The notes under the pieces were generated by a model. That model did not search any database. It saw only the letters and a list, made by a program, of their open reading frames with translations, and was not told where the DNA came from. From Staphylococcus sp. 17KM0847 (lineage in GTDB: Bacteria; Bacillota; Bacilli; Staphylococcales; Staphylococcaceae), in NCBI RefSeq assembly GCF_013463155.1, contig NZ_CP040781.1, positions 930,001-994,000 of the forward strand: a DNA stretch of 64,000 nt, given 5' to 3'. The translations under genes were made by a program, and so were the position numbers. Of the stretch, positions 1 through 8,954 are shown piece by piece; position 1 is the first letter of the stretch; each line of letters starts with the position of its first letter.

Positions 1-432
1 TATGTTGAGGGGCTAGATAATGTATTAATCAAGTTGTCTAAATGCTGTAATCCGATACCAGGGGATAAGATTTTAGGATATATTACTAAAGGACATGGTA
101 TTAAAGTGCATCGAACAGACTGCCCGAATATCAAAAATGAAGATGAACGACTTATCGATGTAGAGTGGGTTAAATCTAAAAATGCAGCACAGAAATATCA
201 AGTTGATTTAGAAGTGACTGCGTATGATCGCAATGGTTTACTCAATGAAGTTTTACAAGCTGTCAATAGCACGTCGAGTCATCTAATAAAAGTGTCAGGT
301 AAGTCTGATATTGATAAAAATGCTGTTATTCATTTAAGTATTATGGTAAAAAATGTACATGAAGTGTTTAAAGTGGCAGATAAAATTAAACAACTCGGAG
401 ATATTTATACGGTCACACGAGTTTGGAATTAG
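1..432 (+). CDS. rel: (p)ppGpp synthetase/hydrolase Rel, C-terminal end (partial)
   Basis: This is the last 143 codons of the bifunctional RelA/SpoT-type enzyme that makes and degrades the stringent-response alarmone (p)ppGpp. The reading frame is open from base 1, so the gene begins upstream of the window and the TTG at 34 is not a start. What remains is regulatory. The conserved-cysteine (zinc-finger-like) domain shows KCCNPIPGD and HRTDCPN, and is followed by a C-terminal ACT/RRM domain of about 75 residues ending in VTRVWN. Both catalytic domains lie outside the window. The family is known to sense stalled ribosomes through this C-terminal half. dtd follows 12 bp downstream, the usual Bacillales arrangement, and the two are probably cotranscribed. 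Confidence 0.95.
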   Translation, partial: YVEGLDNVLIKLSKCCNPIPGDKILGYITKGHGIKVHRTDCPNIKNEDERLIDVEWVKSKNAAQKYQVDLEVTAYDRNGLLNEVLQAVNSTSSHLIKVSGKSDIDKNAVIHLSIMVKNVHEVFKVADKIKQLGDIYTVTRVWN

Positions 433-444
433 GAGTGTCTCATT

Positions 445-897
445 ATGAAAATTGTCGTTCAACGTGTCAAATCAGCAGCTGTTACGAATGATACAATTCA
501 TAATCGTATTTCGACGGGGCTTTGCCTATTAGTCGGTGTAGCAGAAGGAGATACAACAGCAGATGTTGAAGTATTGTCTAAAAAAATTGCTAACGCACGT
601 ATTTTTGAAGATGAAACAGGAAAACTTAATTTAAACATTCAACAAATAAAAGGTGAAGTATTATCTATTTCTCAATTTACACTTTATGCTGATGTAAGAA
701 AGGGGAATCGCCCCGGTTTTTCACGTGCGATGTCACCCGATGAAGCGAATGAATTATATGAGCAATTCAACGCTGCTTTACGCAATTTCGACTTGCAGGT
801 CGAAACAGGAGCTTTTGGAACGGACATGTTAGTTGATATACAAAATGATGGACCTGTAACGATTATTTATGAAAGTGAAAATGGCAAAATTGTATGA
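445..897 (+). CDS. dtd: D-aminoacyl-tRNA deacylase
   Basis: The 150-residue protein is full length for Dtd. This cytosolic homodimer hydrolyses D-aminoacyl-tRNAs (and Gly-tRNA-Ala), keeping D-amino acids out of translation. The two family signatures are visible: SQFTLYAD at residues 76-83 and the Gly-cisPro motif GPVT at 136-139, which together make the chiral proofreading pocket. The ATG start has the purine-rich GGAGTG 10 bp upstream. The gene lies between rel and lytH. Its final codons overlap the lytH start by 4 bp (ATGA), so translation of the two is likely coupled. Confidence 0.96.
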   Translation: MKIVVQRVKSAAVTNDTIHNRISTGLCLLVGVAEGDTTADVEVLSKKIANARIFEDETGKLNLNIQQIKGEVLSISQFTLYADVRKGNRPGFSRAMSPDEANELYEQFNAALRNFDLQVETGAFGTDMLVDIQNDGPVTIIYESENGKIV

Positions 898-1772
898 GAA
901 AGTTTGATAGATGGCTTAGAAACAAAAAAATAAATCCTAAGCGTGTATATATTGTTGCATTGTGTATTTTATTGTTATTAATGATTGCATTCGTTTTTAT
1001 AGGATTGAATTCAGGAAATGATAAGAAGTTGCGTATGGTAGAAGATGCAGAAATACGTACGGGACCTAATGCTGCATATCCAGTACTTTATGAAGTGAAA
1101 AAAGGAGAAACATTTGACATTGTTTCGCGTCAAGGCAAATGGTTAGAAGTCATGTCATCTGATCACAAACGTAAGGGCTGGATTGCAGGATGGCATACGC
1201 AACTAGATATTAAAGAAGATGTCGATCCCAATGCACGCCCTTTGAAAAATAAAGTGATTGTCATTGATCCCGGTCATGGCGGTGGCGATCAAGGTGCATC
1301 AAGCCATACAGGGAAAAAAACTTTAGAAAAAGATGTCACTTTAAAAACAAGTCTAGAACTTAAAAAACGCCTTGAAAAAGAAGGGGCTAAGGTAAAGTTA
1401 ACACGTAGCGATGATACATACGTCAAATTGAAGAATCGTAAGGCAACGGGTGATGTTTTTTTAAGTATTCATAACGATGCACTTGAATCTTCTGGTGCAA
1501 ATGGCGCAACGGTTTATTGGTATCATGATAAACAAGAAGTATTGGCTGAAACTTTAGCTGCAACGATACAGAAAAAAACGCTATTGTCTGATAGAGGTGC
1601 AAGGCAAGAAAATTATCAAGTATTACGTCAAACGAAAAAACCAGCTGTTTTATTAGAGCTAGGCTATATTAGTAATCCAACTGATGAAGTGCTGATGAAC
1701 GATCAAAACCATCGCTATATTGTTGAAACGGCAGTTGTTGATGGATTGAAATATTATTTCTTAAATCAATAG
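894..1772 (+). CDS. lytH: membrane-anchored cell-wall amidase LytH
   Basis: The 292-residue protein is an N-acetylmuramoyl-L-alanine amidase (Amidase_3). A basic cytoplasmic tail is followed by one membrane segment at about residues 18-38. An extracellular bacterial SH3 domain spans about 45-110, and the zinc amidase domain runs from about 120 to the end. Expected zinc ligands are present: H128 in DPGHGG, E145 in EKDVTL and H193 in SIHND. E255 in LELGY is the predicted catalytic glutamate. In S. aureus, LytH works with the polytopic partner ActH to remove stem peptides from membrane-proximal peptidoglycan and so set where the wall grows; the role here is inferred from that. It overlaps dtd by 4 bp and is followed by the hisS T-box leader. 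ActH is not encoded in this window. Confidence 0.9.
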   Translation: MRKFDRWLRNKKINPKRVYIVALCILLLLMIAFVFIGLNSGNDKKLRMVEDAEIRTGPNAAYPVLYEVKKGETFDIVSRQGKWLEVMSSDHKRKGWIAGWHTQLDIKEDVDPNARPLKNKVIVIDPGHGGGDQGASSHTGKKTLEKDVTLKTSLELKKRLEKEGAKVKLTRSDDTYVKLKNRKATGDVFLSIHNDALESSGANGATVYWYHDKQEVLAETLAATIQKKTLLSDRGARQENYQVLRQTKKPAVLLELGYISNPTDEVLMNDQNHRYIVETAVVDGLKYYFLNQ

Positions 1773-1773
1773 C

Positions 1774-1802
1774 TTGAAAAATACTATGAAAACAGTTATG
1801 AT
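1774..1802 (+). promoter_or_regulatory. SigmaA promoter of the hisS-aspS T-box leader
   Basis: TTGAAA at 1774-1779 and TATGAT at 1797-1802 are separated by 17 bp, close to the vegetative consensus. They lie just after the lytH stop and directly before the T-box leader. Predicted transcription start is near 1809. Confidence 0.65.
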
Positions 1803-1808
1803 TGTAAA

Positions 1809-2084
1809 TGAATTTTATAAATAAAACCGTATGTATTCTTGCCGGTGTATCATAAGATGTGAAGGCTGTAATCGAAAGAGAGTTTGTCCGAGGCTGCAAG
1901 ACAAACCATCCGATGATATGACTCGAACACAAGAAGAGGTACTTTATGAGAATAAAGTCGTGTTGCGTATGTTATCCGCTAAAGAGTGAAGATTGTTATT
2001 TCGATAAGAACACAATCTTAATGAGGGTGGCAACACGGCATGAAGACGTCCCTTATATGTGATGAGCATATAAGGGGCGTTTTG
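1809..2084 (+). promoter_or_regulatory. T-box riboswitch of hisS-aspS (histidine specifier)
   Basis: This leader has the parts of a tRNA-sensing T-box. The T-box motif AGGGTGGCAACACGGC lies at about 2024-2039. It is followed by an intrinsic terminator whose stem pairs the CGTCCCTTATAT region from 2047 with the complementary segment ending about 2079, then T residues. In the specifier region, GAACAC places a CAC histidine codon at 1928-1930. Uncharged tRNA-His should bind and favour the antiterminator, raising hisS and aspS expression. The exact specifier register is inferred from position and from the downstream gene. Confidence 0.85.
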
Positions 2085-2153
2085 CTATTTTAAAATAATG
2101 CTGAGTATTGAAAAGTGGTATGTCATAAATTATTCGATAGGAGAGGGATAGAG

Positions 2154-3422
2154 ATGATTAATATTCCACGAGGGACGCAAGATATTTTACCAGAAACATC
2201 ATCACAGTGGCGTTATATTGAATCGCGTTTACATGAGCTGATGGCACAGTACAATTATCAAGAAATTCGAACACCGATTTTTGAAAGTACAGAACTTTTT
2301 GCACGTGGTGTAGGAGATTCGACAGACGTCGTTCAAAAAGAAATGTATACATTTAAGGATAAGGGAGATCGTAGTATTACGTTACGCCCAGAAGGTACAG
2401 CAGCAGTTGTACGCAGTTATATTGAAAATAAAATGCAAGGTTTAGCCAATCAACCGGTAAAACTTTATTATAACGGACCTATGTTTCGTTATGAACGTAA
2501 ACAAAAAGGGCGCTATCGTCAATTTAATCAATTTGGAGTAGAAGCAATTGGGGCAGAAAACCCAAGTATAGACGCAGAAGTGCTTGCAATGGTCATGCAT
2601 ATCTACCAATCTTTTGGTTTGAAAAACTTAAAACTTGTGATCAACAGTATTGGGGATGCAGCGTCTCGTATTGAATACCAAGAAGCTTTAAAAGCACATT
2701 TTAAGCCGGTTATTCATAATTATTGCTCAGATTGTCAAAAACGAATTGATACCAATCCGATGCGCATTTTGGATTGCAAAGTAGATAGAGACAAACCAGA
2801 AATGAAAACAGCACCAGCTATTACAGAGTATTTAAATGAAACATCAAAAGCATATTTTGAAGCAGTAAAAGCACATTTAGACCGTTTGAATATTCCGTAT
2901 GTTGTAGATCCAAACCTTGTGCGAGGACTGGATTATTATACACACACGGCTTTTGAGGTGATGATGGACAGTTCTGATTATGATGGTGCGATTACGACAT
3001 TATGTGGTGGCGGTCGTTATAATGGTTTGCTTGAATTATTAGATGGACCACAGCAAACAGGTATTGGTTTCGCATTGAGTATCGAACGTTTGCTGTTGGC
3101 ATTAGAGGCAGAAGGTATTGAATTACCAATGCACAACCATATTGATCTCTTTATCGCAACAATGGGTCAATCAGCTGATAATTATGCAGTTGTACTTTTA
3201 AATGAATTGCGTCATGCAGGTATTAAAGCAGATAAAGATTATTTGGGTCGTAAGTTAAAAGGACAGATGAAGCAAGCTGACCGACTCGCGGCACGATATA
3301 CAATCGTTATTGGAGATCAAGAGCTTGAACAACAACAAGTTGCGATTAAAAATATGACAACTGGCGAATCAGAAACGATAAAATTTGATGATATTACAAA
3401 ATATATTAATGGAGGGCTATAA
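2154..3422 (+). CDS. hisS: histidyl-tRNA synthetase
   Basis: This class II synthetase of 422 residues charges tRNA-His. It begins [13 protein letters not shown], the normal HisRS N terminus, and shows [17 protein letters not shown] (motif 2 region), the histidine-specific [15 protein letters not shown] and motif 3 [12 protein letters not shown] ... [11 protein letters not shown]. The ATG at 2154 is chosen because GGAGAGGG lies 8-15 bp before it. The open frame reaches further upstream to 2115, but that segment falls between the T-box terminator and the ribosome-binding site and is not conserved. aspS follows after one base, so the pair forms one operon under the T-box. Confidence 0.97.
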   Translation: MINIPRGTQDILPETSSQWRYIESRLHELMAQYNYQEIRTPIFESTELFARGVGDSTDVVQKEMYTFKDKGDRSITLRPEGTAAVVRSYIENKMQGLANQPVKLYYNGPMFRYERKQKGRYRQFNQFGVEAIGAENPSIDAEVLAMVMHIYQSFGLKNLKLVINSIGDAASRIEYQEALKAHFKPVIHNYCSDCQKRIDTNPMRILDCKVDRDKPEMKTAPAITEYLNETSKAYFEAVKAHLDRLNIPYVVDPNLVRGLDYYTHTAFEVMMDSSDYDGAITTLCGGGRYNGLLELLDGPQQTGIGFALSIERLLLALEAEGIELPMHNHIDLFIATMGQSADNYAVVLLNELRHAGIKADKDYLGRKLKGQMKQADRLAARYTIVIGDQELEQQQVAIKNMTTGESETIKFDDITKYINGGL

Positions 3423-3423
3423 C

Positions 3424-5190
3424 ATGACACAACGAACGACATATTGTGGATTAGTAACAGAAGCATTTTTAGGACAAGAAGTCACATTGAAAGGATGGGT
3501 ACATAATAGACGTGACCTTGGTGGATTGATTTTCATCGATGTACGCGATCGTGAAGGTTATGTACAAGTTGTATTTAACCCAGATTTTTCAGCAGATGCC
3601 TTAGCAGTTGCTGAGCGTGTACGTTCTGAGTATGTTGTAGAAGTGACAGGTACAGTCACAAAGCGGGATGAAGAAACAGTCAACCCTAAAATTAAAACAG
3701 GTCGTGTTGAAGTACAAGCCAAAACGCTAAATATTATTAACAAATCTGAAACACCACCATTTGCGATAAATGAAGAAAACATTACAGTAGATGAAAATAT
3801 ACGTTTAAAATATCGTTATTTAGATTTGCGACGTGAAAAGTTTGCTGAAACATTTAAAATGCGTCATCAAACAACACAAGCTATTCGACGTTACTTAGAC
3901 GAGGCAGGATTTTATGATGTGGAAACACCAGTATTAACGAAGTCAACGCCAGAGGGTGCGCGTGACTATCTTGTACCATCACGTGTACATGATGGTGAGT
4001 TTTATGCATTACCACAATCACCACAGTTGTTTAAACAGTTATTAATGATTAGCGGCTTTGATAAGTATTATCAAGTTGCAAAATGCTTCCGAGATGAAGA
4101 CTTGCGTGCAGATCGTCAACCTGAATTTACACAAATCGATATTGAGATGAGCTTTGTTGAGCAAGAAGATGTAATGGCTTTAGGTGAAGATATGTTAAAA
4201 CGTGTTGTATCTGAAGTGAAAGGTGTTACATTAACAGATGCATTTCCACGTATGACTTACGCTGAAGCAATGGAACGTTACGGTAGTGATAAGCCAGATA
4301 CACGTTTTGGTATGGAACTTATCGATGTATCTGAACTAGGCGAAACAATGGATTTCAAAGTATTTAAAGGTGCCGTTGAAAATGGAGGACAAGTCAAAGC
4401 AATCGTAGTAGAAGGTGCAGCCAAAGATTACACGCGTAAAGATATTGATGGCTTAACAGAGTTTGTGAATATTTACGGTGCAAAAGGTCTTGCATGGGTT
4501 AAAGTTGTAGAAGAAGGACTGAACGGACCGATTGCACGTTTCTTTGAAGAAGCACATGTTGAACAGTTGCAAACATTAACGGGTGCTCAAGCTGGTGATC
4601 TCGTATTATTTGTTGCAGATTCTAAAGATGTTGTTGCTCAAAGTTTAGGTGCATTGCGTAACAAACTTGGTAAAGAGCGTGGACTCATTGATCCAACAGC
4701 TTTGAACTTCTTATGGGTAACGGATTGGCCTTTATTAGAATATGACGAAGAAGCACATCGTTATGTTGCTGCACATCATCCTTTCACATCACCTAAGACA
4801 GAAGATGTTGACAAATTGGAGACAGCACCAGAGACGGCACAAGCACAAGCATACGACATTGTATTAAATGGCTATGAACTAGGTGGCGGTTCAATTCGTA
4901 TTCATGATGGTGAACTACAACAAAAGATGTTCAAAGCACTTGGCTTTACTGAAGAAGCAGCAACAGAACAGTTTGGATTCTTGTTAGATGCTTTTAAATA
5001 TGGTGCACCGCCACATGGTGGTATTGCACTTGGTCTGGATCGTTTGGTTATGCTACTTACAGGTCGTACAAATTTACGTGATACGATCGCATTCCCTAAA
5101 ACAGCATCTGCCACAGACTTATTGACAGATGCACCGGGTACGGTATCAGAACGTCAATTAGACGAATTATCTTTACGCATTAAACATTAA
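3424..5190 (+). CDS. aspS: aspartyl-tRNA synthetase
   Basis: This class II synthetase of 588 residues charges tRNA-Asp. It has an N-terminal OB-fold anticodon-binding domain ([22 protein letters not shown], about residues 20-40, quoted as a family hallmark). The catalytic core carries [18 protein letters not shown] and the C-terminal [13 protein letters not shown], with the bacterial GAD insertion domain between them. The ATG at 3424 follows GGAGGGC in the end of hisS. It is cotranscribed with hisS, an arrangement conserved in Bacillales, and is therefore also controlled by the upstream histidine T-box. Confidence 0.97.
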   Translation: MTQRTTYCGLVTEAFLGQEVTLKGWVHNRRDLGGLIFIDVRDREGYVQVVFNPDFSADALAVAERVRSEYVVEVTGTVTKRDEETVNPKIKTGRVEVQAKTLNIINKSETPPFAINEENITVDENIRLKYRYLDLRREKFAETFKMRHQTTQAIRRYLDEAGFYDVETPVLTKSTPEGARDYLVPSRVHDGEFYALPQSPQLFKQLLMISGFDKYYQVAKCFRDEDLRADRQPEFTQIDIEMSFVEQEDVMALGEDMLKRVVSEVKGVTLTDAFPRMTYAEAMERYGSDKPDTRFGMELIDVSELGETMDFKVFKGAVENGGQVKAIVVEGAAKDYTRKDIDGLTEFVNIYGAKGLAWVKVVEEGLNGPIARFFEEAHVEQLQTLTGAQAGDLVLFVADSKDVVAQSLGALRNKLGKERGLIDPTALNFLWVTDWPLLEYDEEAHRYVAAHHPFTSPKTEDVDKLETAPETAQAQAYDIVLNGYELGGGSIRIHDGELQQKMFKALGFTEEAATEQFGFLLDAFKYGAPPHGGIALGLDRLVMLLTGRTNLRDTIAFPKTASATDLLTDAPGTVSERQLDELSLRIKH

Positions 5191-5240
5191 CGAGAAGAGG
5201 ATTAAGGGCATATAAAGTGTGGAGCAGCAATGGATTATGC

Positions 5241-5268
5241 TTGCTTATTCTAAAGATTGTGTTAAGAT
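5241..5268 (+). promoter_or_regulatory. putative promoter of 6S RNA
   Basis: TTGCTT at 5241-5246 and TAAGAT at 5263-5268 are 16 bp apart, directly upstream of the predicted 6S RNA 5' end near 5275. A second AT-rich -10-like element, TATAAG, lies at 5274-5279, so the exact start is uncertain. Confidence 0.4.
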
Positions 5269-5274
5269 AGATGT

Positions 5275-5508
5275 ATAAGATAGTCGTCTAGGATATGCGT
5301 AAGTTCGCTTTATGTATTTTGACCTAACACTCATTGATCAGGGAGCCCAATGGGTTTTCTTGCAGCGCACACGCCTCTCAAGGAGGACGTGCTAAACAAG
5401 AAACAGGGCACCCACCTGTACTTAGCAGGCCAAAATGATCAAGCACTTTAAACTACGGTATCCACGGATTCTATCGGTACGCAAGGCATTATGCCTTGCG
5501 TATTTTTT
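5275..5508 (+). ncRNA. ssrS: 6S RNA
   Basis: The segment between aspS and tcdA is non-coding and resembles Firmicutes 6S RNA, the structural mimic of an open promoter that binds the SigmaA RNA polymerase holoenzyme and tunes transcription in stationary phase. Support comes from position: in Bacillus subtilis 6S-1 (bsrA) lies between aspS and yrvM, the tcdA orthologue, exactly this interval. There are also internal G/C-rich segments such as GGGCACCCACCTG near 5407, and a perfect terminator hairpin at 5478-5502 followed by T residues. The 5' end is estimated from the promoter-like elements. I could not fold the RNA, so the large central bubble has not been verified. Confidence 0.8.
5478..5508 (+). 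terminator. intrinsic terminator of 6S RNA
   Basis: TACGCAAGGCAT (5478-5489) pairs with ATGCCTTGCGTA (5491-5502) and is followed by a run of T. It ends the 6S RNA transcript and stands immediately before a second hairpin terminator at 5509. Confidence 0.85.
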
Positions 5509-5544
5509 GTGGTGAGATGGCATATGCTGTCTCACCTTTTTTGG
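5509..5544 (+). terminator. second tandem terminator; one copy of a 36-bp inverted repeat pair
   Basis: GGTGAGA and TCTCACC arms form a hairpin followed by six T residues, so this is a backup terminator after 6S RNA. The 36 bases 5509-5544 recur in inverted orientation at 7471-7506 with a single mismatch, where they act as the predicted rarA terminator. Confidence 0.75.
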
Positions 5545-5825
5545 ATATATTAAATAAAAGATAAAAATAGACAAGTGGTAGATATCTAAGACCATACTGA
5601 GGCATAGAATAATGCGATATTAAAGGGATTAATGATAAGACCAAGTGAATGAAATGCGTATTGTATATTATGATTGAGAACTACAATTCAGGAAAGGCAT
5701 GATGATTGTTTTTTAAGATATTAAGTTTTCTATTCATTGGTATGGATAACGTCTAAGAAATCGTATTTTATGTTAGAATAACTAAGGAGCATTATTAAAC
5801 AGATCGCTAATTAAAGGAGTAAACA
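5545..5825 (+). other. intergenic region upstream of tcdA
   Basis: AT-rich sequence in which no open frame or structured RNA is recognised. Near its end, TGTTAGAAT at 5771-5779 looks like an extended -10 promoter element for tcdA. AAAGGAGT at 5814-5821 is the tcdA ribosome-binding site. Confidence 0.5.
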
Positions 5826-6593
5826 ATGAAGCATCAATTTTCACGAAATGAACTCGCAATTGGTCAAGAAGGACTCGAGCGTCTTAAAAATACAACCGTC
5901 GCTGTTTTAGGTGTCGGAGGTGTAGGTTCTTTTGCAGCAGAAGCACTGGCACGTACGAATATTGGACATATTATATTAATTGATAAAGATGATGTCGATA
6001 TTACAAATGTCAATCGTCAACTTCATGCTTTAACCACAACAATCGGTCAAAGTAAAGTGACACTCATGGAAGAGCGCATTAAGCTTATCAATCCAGATTG
6101 CAAAGTAACACCACTGCATATGTTTTATACTGAAGAAACATACGAACAATTATTTGCAGATTATGATATTGATTATATTGTTGATGCAAGTGATACAATT
6201 ATTTATAAGGTGCATATAATGGAACAATGTTTAGAGCGGGGGATTGATATTATATCAAGCATGGGTGCAGCAAATAAGATAGATCCGACACGTTTTAAAA
6301 TTGCAGATATTTCAAAAACGCATGTTGATCCTATTGCACGCATTATCCGTCAAAAATTAAAAAAGAAGGGGATTTATCGAGGCATACCGGTCGTGTTCTC
6401 GGATGAAAGTCCTATCGTCATTCGTGAAGATGTTAAAGCAGTAGTCGGAGATGCGCAGGGGAAAAACCGTAAAGCACAAATGCCCCCATCATCTAATGCT
6501 TTCGTACCAAGTGTTGTAGGTTTAATACTAGCAAGCTACGTCTGTAATAAAGTTGTAGAAGATATACCTGTGACACGTATTAAAGATAAATAG
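5826..6593 (+). CDS. tcdA: tRNA threonylcarbamoyladenosine dehydratase (ThiF/E1-like)
   Basis: The 255-residue protein belongs to the E1-like TcdA/CsdL family. It uses ATP to cyclise t6A at position 37 of ANN-decoding tRNAs into cyclic t6A. The Rossmann ATP-binding site is VLGVGGVGSFAAEALAR at about residues 28-44. Adenylation residues follow in DKDDVDITNVNRQ, and DASDTI appears near residue 118. The tail PPSSNAFVPSVVGLILAS is typical of the family. The start is fixed by AAAGGAGT about 5 bp upstream. It is a monocistronic gene after 6S RNA, as in Bacillus (yrvM), and has its own terminator at 6658-6720. Confidence 0.93.
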   Translation: MKHQFSRNELAIGQEGLERLKNTTVAVLGVGGVGSFAAEALARTNIGHIILIDKDDVDITNVNRQLHALTTTIGQSKVTLMEERIKLINPDCKVTPLHMFYTEETYEQLFADYDIDYIVDASDTIIYKVHIMEQCLERGIDIISSMGAANKIDPTRFKIADISKTHVDPIARIIRQKLKKKGIYRGIPVVFSDESPIVIREDVKAVVGDAQGKNRKAQMPPSSNAFVPSVVGLILASYVCNKVVEDIPVTRIKDK

Positions 6594-6657
6594 TTTAAAT
6601 AAACAGTAGGATAGACTGCTCATTTTATAAAAAGCTTTCGTAGTCCTACATTGGCAA

Positions 6658-6720
6658 AGGTGACTGGATGTGAAAAAGCTTGTTAAAACACATTTTCAAT
6701 TCAGTCACCTATTGTTTTTT
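6658..6720 (+). terminator. terminator downstream of tcdA
   Basis: AGGTGACTG (6658-6666) pairs with CAGTCACCT (6702-6710), with further pairing inside through TGTGAAAA/TTTTCA. The stem is followed by a T-rich tract at 6711-6720. Confidence 0.7.
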
Positions 6721-6858
6721 ACAGATAGTGACATCTTGATTTAGGATTATTTTTTCTATGTCTTTTTTCGGCTGTCCATCTTCTGTGGTGGATAGATCAT
6801 TGAAAGTACTTCGTTTTATTTTTATGATAATTTCATATACGTAGAAATAGCTAGGCAT
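6709..6858 (-). CDS. uncharacterised small ORF or gene remnant (49 aa)
   Basis: On the minus strand an ATG at 6858 opens a 49-codon frame beginning MPSYFYVYEIII and ending ILNQDVTICKKQ. The same frame extends open a further 16 codons upstream without a start. The composition looks protein-like (alternating strand-like and charged stretches), but I recognise no family. No Shine-Dalgarno sequence precedes the ATG, and its stop codon lies inside the tcdA terminator stem. It is therefore more likely the end of a decayed gene than a living one. It sits in the same decayed interval as the ISL3-type transposase remnant. Confidence 0.25.
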   Translation of the reverse strand: MPSYFYVYEIIIKIKRSTFNDLSTTEDGQPKKDIEKIILNQDVTICKKQ

Positions 6859-6904
6859 GTCGAAGCGTATAATCTTGATGGGTTGTGCGCTTTTTCAGTA
6901 CCAT

Positions 6905-7032
6905 CGTTTCTTGATTGCTCGCTTTCCTGCAGGCCTCGCTCGAACTCATAAACGCTTTTATTTGAAGTATTTAGAAGCGTTTCTGGATTTCTCACTTCGG
7001 CTTAATCTGCAAGGAGTCTCGCAATAGAAACG
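6905..7032. repeat. long imperfect palindromic element (~128 bp)
   Basis: The outer arms 6905-6932 (beginning CGTTTCTTGATTGC and ending CCTGCAG) and 7007-7032 (CTGCAAGG ... GCAATAGAAACG) are imperfect inverted repeats. Nested inside are AAACGCTTTT (6950-6959) and AGAAGCGTTT (6973-6982). The whole could fold into a long stem. It does not continue any gene and resembles a dispersed, mobile or regulatory hairpin element. A second copy was not seen in this window. Confidence 0.5.
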
Positions 7033-7098
7033 ATGTTTTCATGATTCTAAATACATACGACAACACAAGAAATCGTTCTAGCTATTACTACGTAACAT

Positions 7099-7320
7099 TT
7101 AAGCAACATAACGTGTGAGTCTATCCTTGACGGGGTGTTGATACAGCTTGAAGATCAACAGTATGGGTGCTTTGAAGTTATCAAAATTTCGATAGCCATA
7201 CGAGACACGTTTAATTCACTTGATTTTATTGTTGATCCCTTCAATACGATCATTATTGAATTGTGGGCAGTTCATCATTGAATGAAGTGTGCCATAAATG
7301 ACTGTGGAAAGTTGCCTCGT
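7099..7320 (-). pseudogene. ISL3-family transposase, degraded C-terminal fragment
   Basis: Read on the minus strand from about 7320 to the TAA at 7101-7099, the frame gives FNNDRIEGINNKIK, a stop codon, then IKRVSYGYRNFDNF and IFKLYQHPVKDRLTRYVA. This is the hallmark C-terminal region of ISL3-family (DDE) transposases, where the glutamate of the catalytic triad lies in the IEG motif. The in-frame TGA and loss of frame upstream (the matching sequence shifts frame around 7320) show that it is dead. No terminal inverted repeats or target duplications of an intact element were found. It records an old insertion between tcdA and rarA. Confidence 0.75.
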
Positions 7321-7470
7321 ACTTCAACATTATCTTGAACATCTACCACTTGTATATTTTGTTTTTTATTTTAAGTCATTTTAATATATCATTGTACATA
7401 GGCGCATCATGTCTCCTTTAATTTGGGTTTAGGAACTTAAAATTATAGAGACATATACACTTTTTGTATA
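7321..7470. other. gene-free remnant sequence between the ISL3 fragment and the rarA terminator
   Basis: No intact frame is present. On the minus strand the codons IQVVDVQDNVEV near 7318-7355 may be a frame-shifted continuation of the transposase remnant. The rest is AT-rich sequence in which I see nothing further. Confidence 0.35.
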
Positions 7471-7506
7471 CCAAAAAAGGTGAGACAGCATATACCATCT
7501 CACCAC
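7471..7506 (-). terminator. rarA terminator; second copy of the 36-bp inverted repeat pair
   Basis: Read on the minus strand, GGTGAGA and TCTCACC arms with a short loop are followed by six T residues, about 55 bp after the rarA stop codon. The 36 bases match 5509-5544 in inverted orientation at 35 of 36 positions. Confidence 0.8.
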
Positions 7507-7560
7507 GTCTTTTTTCTATCTTCTTGTTCGAACATAGGATTAACCTTCTCCATTTAATTC

Positions 7561-8829
7561 CTACTTTTTATTTTGCTGTTGTTGAATATTATCATAAATA
7601 TGCTTGAATTGTTGTTCGGCTTTTGAAGTCGTTTTAGGTTGATAATATTGCTTGTTTTTGAGTGAATCAGGTAGATATTGTTGTACAACAAAACCATTGT
7701 CATAGTTGTGGGGATATTTATAGCCAATAGCGCGACCGAGTGATTGGGCGCCACTATAATGCCCATCACGTAGGTGGTCTGGAATTTGCCCAACATGACC
7801 TTGGCGAATGTCTGACAATGCTTGATCAATTGAAGTTATTGCTGAGTTTGACTTGGGGGATAGACAGAGTTCGATAACCGCTTGACTTAATGGAATACGA
7901 GCTTCTGGAAATCCTAATCGTTCTGCTGCTTCAATAGCTGCCAGTGTCCGCTGACCTGCACTTGGTGAGGCAAGACCAATGTCTTCATAGCTCATGACCA
8001 ATAGGCGTCGAGCAATGGTTGGCAAATCACCTGCTTGTATAAGTCGTGCTAAATAATGCAATGCAGCATCGACATCACTGCCACGAACTGACTTTTGAAA
8101 TGCACTCATGACATCATAATGCATATCACCATCTTTATCACTTAAAAAAGCCCCTCTTTGTAGGCAGTCTTCAGCATCTTGCAGCGTAATATGTGCAGGT
8201 GTTTGATTAGCGCTCAGCACAGCAAGTTCTAATGCGTTTAGTGCGCTTCTTACATCCCCTTGACTTTGTGTAGCAAAATATTCAAAAGCATCGTCCTCAA
8301 TAGTGACATCATACGCTTTTAATCCTCTATCATCTTCTAATGCACGTTGTAGCGCTTGTTTAATATCTTCAGCACCAAGAGAATAAAGTTCGAAAATTTG
8401 TGCTCTTGAACGAATGGCTGGATTAATGGCATGATATGGATTAGAGGTTGTTGCTCCGATTAGAATGATTTTTCCATTTTCAAGATGTGGTAGTAAAAAA
8501 TCTTGCTTTGCTTTATCTAGGCGATGAATTTCATCTAATAATAAAATCACTTGTCCTGACATTTTAGCTTCTTCAACAATCATCTGCATATCTTTTTTAG
8601 TGTTTGTCACAGCGTTGAGCTGGCGAAATTTATAGGCGGTGCTACCTGCAATCGCCTGAGCAATACTTGTTTTTCCGATGCCGGGTGGACCATAAAGTAT
8701 CATAGAAGAAAGGCGTTGTGCATTAACCATACGCCGAATAATACCGGTTTTGCCGACAAGATGTTGTTGTGCGATAACTTCATCAATGTTACTTGGACGC
8801 ATACGTGAAGCTAAAGGTTCAGTTGACAT
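7561..8829 (-). CDS. rarA: replication-associated recombination protein A (AAA+ ATPase)
   Basis: The 422-residue protein is a RarA/MgsA-family clamp-loader-like ATPase that acts at stalled replication forks. Visible features are Walker A GPPGIGKTS at residues 47-55, Walker B ILLLDEIHR at about 95-103, sensor 1 IGATTSNP, and the C-terminal MgsA tetramerisation region (QYLPDSLKNKQYY). The ATG is preceded on the minus strand by GGAGGGAG. It is transcribed divergently from cymR across a 125-bp gap and ends at the hairpin terminator at 7471-7506. Length and motifs are complete. Confidence 0.94.
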   Translation of the reverse strand: MSTEPLASRMRPSNIDEVIAQQHLVGKTGIIRRMVNAQRLSSMILYGPPGIGKTSIAQAIAGSTAYKFRQLNAVTNTKKDMQMIVEEAKMSGQVILLLDEIHRLDKAKQDFLLPHLENGKIILIGATTSNPYHAINPAIRSRAQIFELYSLGAEDIKQALQRALEDDRGLKAYDVTIEDDAFEYFATQSQGDVRSALNALELAVLSANQTPAHITLQDAEDCLQRGAFLSDKDGDMHYDVMSAFQKSVRGSDVDAALHYLARLIQAGDLPTIARRLLVMSYEDIGLASPSAGQRTLAAIEAAERLGFPEARIPLSQAVIELCLSPKSNSAITSIDQALSDIRQGHVGQIPDHLRDGHYSGAQSLGRAIGYKYPHNYDNGFVVQQYLPDSLKNKQYYQPKTTSKAEQQFKHIYDNIQQQQNKK

Positions 8830-8876
8830 GGTACTCCCTCCATTTTAAATTGTTAGATATAGGATTTGAGTATCGT

Positions 8877-8905
8877 TTGTACTCTTTTCGTAATGGTATT
8901 ATAAT
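8877..8905 (+). promoter_or_regulatory. SigmaA promoter of cymR
   Basis: TTGTAC at 8877-8882 and a perfect TATAAT at 8900-8905 are spaced by 17 bp in the rarA-cymR divergent intergenic region, about 50 bp before the cymR start. Confidence 0.7.
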
Positions 8906-8954
8906 AATACAAATAAAAGATATTCTAAGCAAATAGGATGGATAGGTGAGATAA

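Noticed and set aside
1809..2084. hisS leader read as an aspartate or asparagine T-box
   Set aside because: A GAC lies too far upstream in the stem region and an AAC overlaps CAC; CAC with the first gene being hisS is the simplest reading, though the register is not proven.
2115..2153. Longer hisS frame starting at a GTG at 2115
   Set aside because: It includes the ribosome-binding site GGAGAGGG and adds residues absent from HisRS; the ATG at 2154 gives the conserved N terminus.
3385..3423. Longer aspS frame starting within hisS
   Set aside because: AspRS proteins begin near the ATG at 3424, which has GGAGGGC upstream.
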